64,000 nucleotides of DNA from Echria macrotheca (lineage: Eukaryota; Ascomycota; Sordariomycetes; Sordariales; Schizotheciaceae), in the NCBI GenBank assembly GCA_030411725.1, contig MU839839.1, positions 1,116,001 through 1,180,000 of the forward strand, written 5' to 3'. The notes beneath the pieces were generated by a model. The model was not told the DNA's origin and did no database searches. It saw only the letters and a program-made list of their open reading frames with translations. The position numbers and the translations under genes are program-made. Position 1 is the first letter of the stretch. Every line of letters begins with the position of its first letter. Shown piece after piece: positions 32,921 to 42,470 of the stretch.

Positions 32921-33771
32921 ATGGCCAAGCAATCGTACGTAAATCCTCCGTTTTCCCTCACCTCGCACAATTACCATCCAGCGGTCACTGTTCGCCCGAA
33001 TCCCAGCCAGAAGAGGAGGAATCATTTGTGGTTGAAGGAGGGGCAAAGCCCACGCCAGGCACGCCTTTGACGCCGACGAAAGAGCTTCTCATTGGAAAAA
33101 CTGCGGCTGGATTGCGGAAACAGGCGCTGGATGTGATGAGTTTTGGATAAGATTTGCTAACTGCTTGTTTGCAGTCGAGGCGCCCCCGGTGGCAAGCTTA
33201 AGATGACCCTGGGTCTCCCTGTGTACGTGCGATCCCATTCCTAGCGATTCAACTCGACGATCTACGAGATATCAATCGAAATACGAATGACTTGCCGAAG
33301 GAAGCATCTTGTGGACAGGGGCTGACTTTGTTGGGACAACAGCGGTGCCATCATGAACTGCGCAGACAACTCCGGCGCGCGGAATCTTTACATCATCTCC
33401 GTCAAGGGTATCGGTGCCCGCCTCAACAGACTGCCGGCTGGCGGTGTCGGTGACATGGTGATGGCGACTGTCAAGAAGGGAAAGCCCGAGCTCCGGAAGA
33501 AGGTCCACCCCGCTGTCATCGTCCGCCAGTCCAAGCCGTGGAAGCGCTTCGATGGTGTCTTCCTCTACTTCGAGGACAACGCTGGTGTGGTGAGTGCACA
33601 TCTTCGAATATACGAGTGCGTTTTTGGGTGGGATGTAAGCGGCTGACCGTTCGCTTTTAGATCGTCAACCCCAAGGGCGAGATGAAGGGCTCTGCGATCA
33701 CTGGCCCCGTCGGCAAGGAGGCTGCTGAGCTCTGGCCCCGTATTGCCAGCAACTCTGGTGTCGTCATGTAA
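32921..33771 (+). CDS. RPL23: 60S ribosomal protein L23 (uL14)
   Basis: Exons 32921-32934, 33175-33222, 33343-33589 and 33661-33771 sum to 420 nt, or 139 residues, the usual length in fungi. The protein begins MAKQSRGAPGGKLKMTLGLP and carries the uL14 hallmarks [66 protein letters not shown] and GPVGKEAAELWPRI. It sits at the subunit interface of the large ribosomal subunit. The first exon holds only 14 coding bases followed by a 240-nt intron, a common pattern in fungal ribosomal protein genes. Confidence 0.98.
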
Positions 33772-34239
33772 ATTGGGCAAGGGTTTGGGGATGAGATTAC
33801 GCGAGAACTCGAGGAAAGGGATTCTGTCTACCTGGGATTCGTCTTCCAATATCTGGGGAAGACAGGGATGAATAAAGGCCATGAAAAGGCCTGGCGGGAT
33901 TGGCAGGCTTTGCATTTCGGTTGCGGCGTGCTCGGGAGTCATACTGCATGATATACAGGTCAATTCAGAACCGTTTCTTCGAGGGTGGCTGCTTGGAGTT
34001 GGTCTGTTTCTGTTACACACCTGTCCTCAGATGTGGTTGCTTCTCTGGGAGAAGCGTCCTCTTGCAACTAACCCGGTCCAAGGAAATCATGACTCGATTC
34101 CTGTGTTACTCGCTTCTCGGTCTCCTTCACAACATCACACGGCGCGTCGCCAACGTCCGGAATCTCCAGCACGGTATTTCCGGTCGAAGCTGGCGCTGTA
34201 TCGACCGACACCTAATTGCAGGCCAGTGCCGCCTACGCC

Positions 34240-34805
34240 TTAGATTTGCCTTTGGCCTGGCAATTCCCAGTTCAGCGCCTGGAAGCTCTTGTGCTCTTTC
34301 GCCATCTCCACAAGCGGCCACATCCGCAGCGAATCTCGGGATCCGCTACGTTCTTGGTTGGCCACGAGCTTGCGGTCCACTACTCGTATGCGTCCTATAA
34401 ACAGCCCTATGTACACGTACGCCATGATGCTTGCCGAGCTCACAGGCTCGAGACGAAGGATGATGTCGACACTGTTGGCGTGTGGTGTGATGAGGCTGCC
34501 CTTGAAGCCATCGGGACGGACTGCGCGTGAAAGGTGACCTGGTAGAGCCTCGCAAGATAGTGCAAGACGAGTTGCCGCCGTCCAGGTCGGCTAAACCCTG
34601 CTATGGTGGACTCTGGCGATCTCAGTGCTAGCATGAGTGGCGTTAACGAGAAGAGGAATCGTAGCAGGGGCTGCAGCATGGTGTTCCTGAGGCTCGAGGT
34701 CATGGCGACTCCGAACAGTTTGCCCGCCACTAAGCCGCCAACAGCGCAGCTCATGAACAACACAGTGAGATACAGGACGTCTGCCCGTCCGCGCTCTCCT
34801 TTCAA
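34240..34805 (-). pseudogene. Possible MFS-transporter relic
   Basis: On the minus strand a frame at 34440-34805 starts MKGERGRADVLYLTVLFMS. It continues with hydrophobic stretches (CAVGGLVAGKLFGVAM; FLFSLTPLMLALRSPES) reminiscent of a mid-portion of fungal major-facilitator transporters (GRA-x-hydrophobic-G-PxxxL, then PE). It is followed in another frame (34240-34443) by MAYVYIGLFIGRIRVVDRKL. No full transporter can be assembled, so a decayed fragment is the best reading. Similarity is by eye and weak. Confidence 0.25.
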
Positions 34806-36090
34806 CGTCGTTCTGTATGAAGAGACTACATCGATACGCCTTTCCTATGGTACCGACAACCGTATCAGGAATAGTCTAGCTAATAGCGAGTGGCAGAAGT
34901 GAAGATACAAAGGAGGCCCCCAGCACTAGGATCTGGGATTCGCAACCTACGACGTCACTATCTCAGTCTACACATGAAACAAAATGGAACCCGGGAACCG
35001 TGTCCCGCCTGAGCCGGAATCGGCCCATCGAGTAAAGTTCCAAGCGGTGGTCTCCCCCTCCGCCACGGTGTACATGATATGCCCATCTGGCTTTGCCGCA
35101 CAACTTATTGTCTGCGCCTCACCGTTGAGCGCTTGGAGCCATACCGGCCGTCGCTACCCGGTTGTATGCCTCGGCGATCGTCGGTTATACCGCAGAGAGT
35201 GGTTAAACGGACTCTTGCCAACTTTACTGGATGGTCGAGGGGTAGAACATTGGGTTTGACAACATGAAGTCTAGAGTGTGTTTGTTAAGCAGTCCTCAGT
35301 GTAGTGTTCATCATTGCAGCTGTACGGATCTTGTCCAGTACATATCAATAACGGACTGCTCGATCGCGGGCCCTGACTCAGGGGGGAGAGGATTGGATGT
35401 TGATGAAATCACTCCCCGGAACTTCAAGTTCAAGCAACGAGGAGCCACCGCCACCAGTATTTCCATCTTTCCATGAGATACCTAGGTATACCACGTCGAT
35501 CTGCAGTCCCTCCCTAGGATATCCAATGGCTGTCGGCCACCAGAAAAGCCACCAATTGCGGTCAGAAGAAATACTTGACATGGAACGTATATAAGCTTGC
35601 AATCCAATCCGATATTTCAAACTCGAATTTATTTAAAAAGGGGAAAGGAAATCTTGCAAGACCCCGCGATCTCCCCTTCCGCACGGCAGTCAACCACGGT
35701 ATTAACACAGTTACACGCGCACCCCTCAAAGATGGTATATATACCGCTTATAAGCCCACCGCCGCCGGGATAATACCCCCCTCGAGGCCACAGACCTTAC
35801 CCGAAATCGGTACCGGCTGGGACGGCTTCTCTTCCCCGACCAAAAAACCATTCCCCCCTCTTCTTTAGATATATACATTACAATTTGAGTGAAGCGGCGC
35901 GGCGCGGCGGCGCCAATGGGTGGTGGTAAAATTACGACAGACCCAGACGAAGAACGCCTTTCTCGGTTCCGGCCGCCCTTGCTCAGATGTGGAAGGGTTC
36001 AATGCGGGGTGCTTCCAGAGTTTTGACTCCTCATCTACTTTACTTGGTTCCTTGGATCGGCCCGGGAAGTAGGTTAGGGAGATGCATACC

Positions 36091-36096
36091 TATATA
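36091..36096 (+). promoter_or_regulatory. TATA-like box of the tyrosinase gene
   Basis: TATATA 78 bp upstream of the tyrosinase ATG (36174). Position and orientation fit a core promoter; not otherwise tested. Confidence 0.4.
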
Positions 36097-36173
36097 GATG
36101 TGGCGTGCCCCTGACAGCGCCAAGGATTTTCACGGGAATGTGGTGAGCGAGGTTCCTGGGACTGTCAACATCC

Positions 36174-37553
36174 ATGGCTTCTTCTTTCTTGAGACGGGCT
36201 TTGGTTGTGCTCGTCCTCTGTGGGACAGCGCTGGGCGTCCCTGTTGATAGTGCATCGCAGGCTGTGGTGGATGTCGATGAATGCACCTCGCCGAGGGTTC
36301 GGCGGTCATGGTTTGTCGTCTCCTTTTGCCACTACTGCTTCAAAACCCGGGTAGAGATACTGATGAACCGAAAAGGCATAAGTTTAGCGACGCCGAGAAG
36401 AAGGCGTATCTAGACGCGGAGGTGTGCTTGATGAGCACGCCGACTACCCTCAAAATCCGCGGCGCGAGGACCAAGTTTGACGACTTCCAGGCTGCTCATG
36501 CCTTGAAGATGGAGATTGCCCATTTCGTGGTACGTGTCCTCGAATGCCATCATCACCAAGAGAATAATAGTCTGACAAAATCCAGGGCCAATTCCTCCCC
36601 TTCCACCGCCTCTTCGTCTGGGCCCACGAACAGGCCCTACAAAACGAATGCGGATACACCGGCGCGCAACCGTATTCCTCCCCTCCCCTTACTTACCATC
36701 TTCTCCTCTGAACCATCTCACTGACTTCCGCTCCCCTCAAAAGATTCTGGGACGAAACCCTCGACGTCGGCAAGTTCTCCAAGTCGATCGTGCTCGACCC
36801 CGTCCTCGGCTTCGGGGGTGACGGCACCGGGCCGGGCGGGTGCATCCAGACCGGCCCGTTTGCCAACTACGTCAACCCCATCGGGCCAGGGTACCCGATT
36901 AATGACCACTGCATCGACCGACAGATCGCCGACGGCGCGAGCGTGCTCGCCGCGCAGGCTCTGCTGGATAGCTGTCACAATACGACCAGCTTTCTTGCGT
37001 TCTGGCCGTGTATCGAGGGCGGGCCGCATGGGGCGGGACATGCGGGGATTGGGGCTGAGGTTTGTATATCTTGGACTGTTAAGGGGACGGTATGCTGATG
37101 GAGACAGATGTTGAATCCCATCTCGAGCCCGGGAGATCCGATATTCTATCTGCACCACACGTGGCTCGACAGATTATGGGCGAAGTGGCAGCTTGTGGAT
37201 CCGGAGGTAAGGTTGAAGGATATTGGGGGGAACAACAGGATGAATCTTGGAAATTGGATGGGCGGAGGAGCTCCGGCTGGTGGCGGAGGAGGAGGAGGTG
37301 GCGGTGGATCATTTGTTCCCGTCAACTTGACGAGACCGTGGGATGTTCCGTGAGTTTTCAAGCCCTCTTTGTGCAAGTATGAAATGCTAGAAAGCAGGGT
37401 GCTGACAGAAATCACAGCGAGCCTAAGGTGGTGGGAGATCCCGGCAGCAACACGACGCTGAACCACCTGATATACCTGTACGGGCTGGCGCCGAACAAGA
37501 CGATCGCCGAGGTTATGGATACCAAGGGATTTCTGTGCTATGTTTACGATTAG
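36174..37553 (+). CDS. Secreted tyrosinase / catechol oxidase-type copper enzyme
   Basis: Exons 36174-36310, 36376-36529, 36586-36671, 36744-37059, 37108-37349 and 37418-37553 sum to 1071 nt, or 356 residues. Signal peptide: MASSFLRRALVVLVLCGTALG. Type-3 copper ligands are all visible. CuA has His87 (FQAAH), His95 (EIAH) and His104 (FLPFHR). CuB has His221 and His225 (GGPHGAGHAGIG) and His247/248 (DPIFYLHHTWLDRLW). It would oxidise phenols or catechols outside the cell, in pigment or phenolic detoxification. It lacks the long C-terminal plug of intracellular tyrosinases, fitting the short secreted class. A Gly-rich insert (GGGAPAG then ten Gly) sits in the loop after CuB, encoded by GGN repeats. 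Confidence 0.9.
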
Positions 37554-37903
37554 ACCGTTATTCCAAGGCGGCGTGAGGAGAGAAAAATTACATGAAGATT
37601 AAAATGCGACAAAAAGGGTTGGAAAGAGAAGGTTTTCTAGGAGACCGATTTGGAGCTGGGCGCTGTCAGAATAGCTTGTCTAGTGCAGCGGGGTGTATTG
37701 ACACAAGGTGTACGACAGGGGTTGGACTTGCACTGCAATTTTCATTCTCACGGAGGGGTTGTTGTTGGAGGCCGTCTACTTCCCTACCATCAGCACTCAT
37801 CACAGCTTGTACGAGAACAGATCTTTCCTAGACGTGACCTAGAAACCAATGTATCACCGATCAGAAAGCTATTCCATCTTGAGAATAGTGGAGCACCGGA
37901 ATT

Positions 37904-37911
37904 TGACGTCA
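37904..37911. promoter_or_regulatory. CRE palindrome (bZIP/Atf1-type site), distal
   Basis: Perfect TGACGTCA, 180 bp upstream of the ATG at 38091. This 8-mer is the known ATF/CREB-family site used by fungal Atf1 stress regulators. Confidence 0.55.
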
Positions 37912-37948
37912 AGTCGTCAACCAAGACCAACTCCCAGCACATCGGGAA

Positions 37949-37956
37949 TGACGTCA
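37949..37956. promoter_or_regulatory. CRE palindrome (bZIP/Atf1-type site), proximal
   Basis: A second perfect TGACGTCA, start-to-start 45 bp from the first and 33 bp before the TATA box. Confidence 0.55.
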
Positions 37957-37988
37957 ACACCGACCTTTATCCTCCCCAAAACCCGGCG

Positions 37989-37995
37989 TATAAAA
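37989..37995 (+). promoter_or_regulatory. TATA box
   Basis: TATAAAA in context GGCGTATAAAACC, about 96 bp upstream of the ATG at 38091 and just downstream of both CRE sites. Confidence 0.6.
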
Positions 37996-38090
37996 CCTCC
38001 AACACTCCGGACTACCCATTCCCGCCTACTCTATATATCAGATCCTCATACACGTAAAGCAACAAGTCAATCGACCCAAAAAGCACAAAA

Positions 38091-38434
38091 ATGAACAACG
38101 CCCCCGAAGGAACCTACGGCCCGCACGGCTCCCGGCTCGCAAACGCCGCCGACCCCCGCGTCGACTCGGACAACGACAACCGCGGCGCCGGCCCGATGAC
38201 CGGCGGCACGGCCAATCCCTCTTCTTCTTCTTCGACACACGGCACCGGGATGGCCGCCGGGACGGCGCAGGCCGGGACAACGGGCGGGGGGATGACCACC
38301 ACGACCACGGGCCAGACGACGGAGAACACGGGCGAGAGGATCGCGCGGAATATCAAGGGGACTGTGGCGCAGGGACATGTACGTCTTTTTCTTACCTCTT
38401 TCCTCTCCCCCCTCCCTTCCCCCCCCCTTTTTTT

Positions 38435-38495
<61 letters not shown>

Positions 38496-38726
38496 GTTGG
38501 TTTGGGGATATATATATATATGTCTTTGGGTGTAGTCCGTGTTGGTGCTGATAACAACACAAAGGGCCTCACGGAATCCCTACGTGGCAATATCAACTCG
38601 GCGATTGACTCGCTTGTTGGCGATAAGACGAAGCAGCCGTATGACGAGGCGGTCGCGAGGGAGGGTGAGCGCGAGGTTTTGACCAAGGAGTTTGGGAAGC
38701 AGGGGACTGTGCATAAGAATTTTTAG
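38091..38726 (+). CDS. Small hydrophilic stress-type protein
   Basis: Exons 38091-38378 and 38565-38726 (CAT|GTACGT to ACAAAG|GGC, with CTGATAAC upstream) give 149 residues. The N-terminus (GPHGSRLANAADPRVDSD) resembles the start shared by many small fungal stress/conidiation proteins. A Thr/Gly/Ser-rich middle leads to ENTGERIARNIKGTVAQGH and a charged helical end (GLTESLRGNINSAIDSLVGD, then EREVLTKEFGKQGTVH). No enzymatic motif. The protein is fully hydrophilic and probably disordered or LEA-like. The promoter has two CREs and a TATA box, fitting induction under stress or sporulation (inferred). The intron is a multiple of three with no stop, so retention would give 211 residues. Confidence 0.8.
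38441..38492. repeat. (GT)26 microsatellite inside an intron
   Basis: Pure GT dinucleotide repeat of 52 bp within the intron 38379-38564, preceded by a C/T tract (38384-38440) and followed by a short (TA)n near 38510-38521. Confidence 0.95.
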
Positions 38727-39144
38727 TCTTGTTCTGTGTTTCATGTTATACGGAGTAGATCGGACTCTGGTAGTTGGGCGGGTGTTGGTGTGAGAGTAAA
38801 GTGGATGGCCTGGGCTACCTGCCATGTGTAAGATAGGTGTATCATTGAAGCCAAGGGTCTGGGCGTTATGAAATTATGGCTGTGATGCAGTTTGTATACC
38901 CAAAATTGTTGTTGTTTTAAGCTAAAGTTGCCCTTGCCACCCCTATACTCCGGTCGCTCTACCTTATCTTGCCCAGCCGCTACCTGTCGTACGCAGAAAA
39001 AAGGACCCCATCACTCCGAAGTCCACAACCCGTTGTCATATACAGCATTGACCAGTTCACGCCCTCCGTCTGTTCTTCATCTTCGTCCGGCCCCCTTGGA
39101 ATATGGAGACCCTATTGTCGGCAACCAGCATGTCCCCAACACCA
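38727..39144. other. Convergent intergenic region, nothing seen
   Basis: 3' regions of the stress-type gene (plus) and the retropepsin-like gene (minus). No supported feature. Confidence 0.35.
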
Positions 39145-40890
39145 CTATGGCCCCGACGGTGTGTGAAGCGCAGGTGGAGAGACCACAGAAGTCTGCGCTG
39201 CCGGATTTGGCACACGAGGGTGTGTTCTGTCCCAGTCCTCCCGCCTCCGACTCTCTGCCATCCGCTCTTCCGACCTCCTCGGCTCGTCTAGGGATGAGAT
39301 CCACAACTGCATGTCATTCCTCCTCCTCTCTTCCATCTCCCACAGTTCTTGCCAGCTTGGCTCGTTAGTAGCCTGCTGCTCCAAAGGTATCCCGGCTTTC
39401 TCACTCTCCGCCGACTGTGTAGAAAGTTGGGGACGCCGTGTAAACCACGACTTCTTCGTCCTCTTGAGCCTCATAAACAGGAGGCCTCCTTCGATCGTTA
39501 TCCTGCCACCAGCTGTGCTGGGTTTAGGATAAGTGAAATTTCCAGCATGTAGCAACGGAGTCGGGGTAGGCGGCCCTGAGAAAAACAGATGCTTGAAGCG
39601 AGAAAAAACCCGGTTCTTGAAGATGAACTCGTTGCTGAGGATAATGTCGCACGGCAAGTTCTCGATGACGTGCAAGTCACAGATAAAGGTCGTGCTGCCC
39701 AGACGTCCGCTGCTACCACTCGTCTTGCTGCCCGTAAGAGCAGAGAGACCGCGCGAATGCTCAAGAAAATCATAGTAATCGACTTCGCCCGCCGACGACA
39801 GAGACGAGCCGTCGAAAGAAAGGTCAGCGCCAAGGACCATCCCTTCTGTACGGACAATAGACCCATCAATAAGCTGCACATCTCGTCGATATCGGCTCTC
39901 CCGGTGCACCTTGAAGTTGTTCCGACGGGCAAAGTCCCCGGAGACAAGCATGAGGTCCGACCCCGTGTCGGGGAACGCAGCAGTCTCGACGCCGTTGACC
40001 GTGCAGCGGAGGCGGTCACGGGGCGCCTCATCCAGCAGGAACAGACGGCTCCCGTCCCGTATACAGGGCCGCATACGGCTGATGATGCGGTGTGTAAAGC
40101 TGGTCAGTGTCCTCGTAAGGTCCAGGAATGATCGGCCCAGTACCACGTCGTAGACGGACTTGCGCAGCACGCGGAAGCAGCGCTTGTAGACTTGATTCTC
40201 TCCGTGGAACTGGAATCGACCAACGACACGGCCGTAGCTCTCGGCATGGCGGCCGCCAGGGAGCGGTATCCGCAGTTTGTTGGCCGGCTCGACTTCCAAG
40301 CAGTGTTTCCGGGCGAACTCTTCTGAGATGGCGTCCACCGAGGAACCCGAGTCGGGTAGCGCATGGACAGGGACGCCGTTGATCGTCCCTGGGACTTCCC
40401 AGCTCTGCACACCCAGTAAGCTGGGCTGGTAGTTCAGTTTGAGGTCTTGCTTGGTGGCCTGTCTATGCTGGAACCGGTAATCTCCAGCACGGTTGTGCAG
40501 GTTGGGCGGATCCGCGTTCTGCTCGTCCGTCGCGTAACATCTTGCCATTTGATGCTTTGCCAAGGCTATCGGCTGCAACCTGCTTTTAGCACAATTCGGG
40601 TGTAGTCAGGGGTTGAGATCAAAACTAACCTGTGCGAAATACACTTTGCAAAGCTCACACTGGTTGGGATTTGCCCTGTACGATTGGATATGACAAGCAA
40701 TATCACTTTTAGGAGAGAAGCCCCTGCCACTGTCGGGTTCGAGGCACGCAAATGGAGCCTTCTTGCTGTGTGTGTACCAGGAATGCCACTCCAATTTCAT
40801 TCTGGTGCTGAAGCTTCGGAGACACGATTCAAACTCGCACTTGAACCGGCGAGCCACAGGCTCAGTGTGAATAAGGCTCGGCCCCTTCAT
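39145..40890 (-). CDS. C2H2 zinc-finger protein with two retropepsin-like domains
   Basis: Exons 40630-40890 and 39145-40572 (GCACAG|GTTAGT to GTTGCAG|CCG) give 562 residues. Residues about 18-40 form a C2H2 finger: C-x4-C-x12-H-x4-H (CEFESC, then WHSWYTH). A second, irregular finger and a CELC knuckle follow before residue 87. The second part has two aspartyl-protease-type cores. One is VPVHALPDSGSSVDAISEEF, followed by a flap-like segment and YDVVLGRSFL. The other is AAFPDTGSDLMLVSGDFA, followed by CDIILSNEFI. D-(S/T)-G plus a downstream hydrophobic-G/S pair is the retropepsin pattern. The tail is charged and polar. Proteolytic activity is not proven; the fold may instead serve in regulation. 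A stop codon lies upstream of the ATG in frame. Confidence 0.75.
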
Positions 40891-41297
40891 ACCTGCCGAT
40901 AGCGAATTTCAACGTTACGGCAGCCAGAGGGTAGGCCGGGAGCTTGTGTTATGTCGTGGGGTTGAAGTCGCGGCGACTCTGGCCAACGGTCGAGTCGGGA
41001 GAATTTGGAGTGGGAGGCTAGGCGATGAAACGGGATGAATTCCGACAGCTGCGCAGGCCGTGACTGGGTGCCTGGATTTGGTCACGAGGGGAGGCCTCAG
41101 TGAAGGTTAGGAGGCTGTTGATTCGTCTGCTCTGCTTGGTTGCGGTCGCTATCACTCGATAAGAAACGCCATTCAAAGTATACTTTTCCATCCTGGACGA
41201 CAGGAGAAACCCTCTTTCACCTGACATACAAATACTAATTTGGTAAAAATCGCTGTACTGCTGTGGGAAAGTAAGGAGGTATTGTACCTAAGGGAAC
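40891..41297. other. Divergent promoter region
   Basis: 407 bp between the zinc-finger/retropepsin gene (minus) and the DUF6594 gene (plus). No specific element recognised. Confidence 0.35.
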
Positions 41298-42338
41298 ATG
41301 GATATCGAGAACGCAACCGAAGCATCCGGGTTCCCGCTCCTAGCACGGAGAATCGCGCTGAATCCAGATTACGAGTCATTCATATTCCGCAAGTTCGACC
41401 GGCTAAGCGCCCGTAACCTGCTGCATCTCGAGGGCAAACTGGCCTACCTCGAGCACAAGCTGGACCAGGCGGACAAGCACGCCTTCTCGCCAACCGCCGA
41501 CACCGAGTCGCATCGGTCCATTCGCGCATGGGAAGCTTTCGAGGAGAATGCAGAGGACATACGGAGGCCAGAGTATGCGCGCATGAAGATCGCCGAGCAG
41601 ATTCAGGAGACCCTCGCCATATACCGTGAGTCGCCATGTTTCCGCTGCAGCTGTTGCACACAAGTAAAAGGATATCCTCGCTCCCATGTAACACAGTAGC
41701 TGTGTTCCTACACGACACTGGATTCCAACCAGTTTCCTGAATACCTACGGCCTGACTGACCTACGCCCCCAGAAGAAGCACTTATCCGACAAAACCAAAT
41801 CGCCACCTTGGAAAGACCAAAGAAGCGCGCTCTAGATGTAGCCCGCCATCTATCACACACCGAGGTCAGTGATGCCTCCGGCAACACGCGCAAGCGAAGC
41901 TTGCTCTCCGGCCTTTCCGAGCAGCGCCTCGACGACCGCCACCATCACGACCTGGTTGCCGTGCGAAAGCCGGCCGAGAAAGACCTCGTGTCGCGCTATC
42001 TCCAGGACCACTGGATGTTCAAGACGACGAGCACAGGCGATGACTTTGAGTACATCAAGGAGAAGCATGTCAACTGGGTGGCGGCGGGTGTCAGTACGGT
42101 AGCGGCAGCTCTGCTGTTGCTTGGGGCCATCGTCATGTTGCACTTTCTGCACGACGAGACGGCGCAGCTTGGGGTTATCGCCATGCTGGCGGTGCTCTTT
42201 GCTATCAGTGTCGGGGTCTTGACCAACGCGAGGAGGGCCGAGACATTCGCGGCCACGGCTGCGTATGCTGCTGTTCTTGTTGTATTTGTGTCTTCGGACA
42301 CGGGCCCGAGCAGTTGCACCTGTACAGTACAAGCTTAA
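41298..42338 (+). CDS. DUF6594-type membrane protein
   Basis: Exons 41298-41625 and 41773-42338 give 297 residues. The N-terminal part fits fungal DUF6594: FPLLARRIALNPDYESFIFRKF, then LSARNLLHLEGKLAYLE with helices up to about residue 130. After a polar stretch, three hydrophobic helices end the protein: WVAAGVSTVAAALLLLGAIV, LGVIAMLAVLFAISVGVL and FAATAAYAAVLVVFVSS. Function is unknown. These proteins are often found beside HET and other variable-immunity genes in ascomycetes; here the next gene is a HET gene in convergent orientation, 132 bp away. Confidence 0.85.
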
Positions 42339-42470
42339 AGTCTAAAATAAGACATCTACGATTCTCCATATAAGAATTTAACCCCTAACTACCATTTCCC
42401 AGAGAATGAGACTAATGCACCCGTAGAAAATAACCGGACCAAACGCCTTCCGTGAAAAAGGGAAGCAAAA

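Larger units (their letters stand above)
33772..36173. other. Long intergenic region with a possible gene relic
   Basis: 2.4 kb between L23 and the tyrosinase gene. A possible transporter relic is listed separately. Otherwise there are only short frames. The part after about 35440 is AT-richer, with short palindromic bits such as ATACCTAGGTAT near 35480. Confidence 0.4.
37554..38090. other. Promoter region of the small stress-type gene
   Basis: Holds two perfect CRE palindromes and a TATA box (listed separately) in the last 190 bp. The rest is the 3' region of the tyrosinase gene with no further feature. Confidence 0.45.

Noticed and set aside
35228..35290. tRNA-like stretch (GGTCGAGGGGTAGAAC)
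   Set aside because: Only a D-arm-like part is present; no T arm or acceptor pairing can be drawn.
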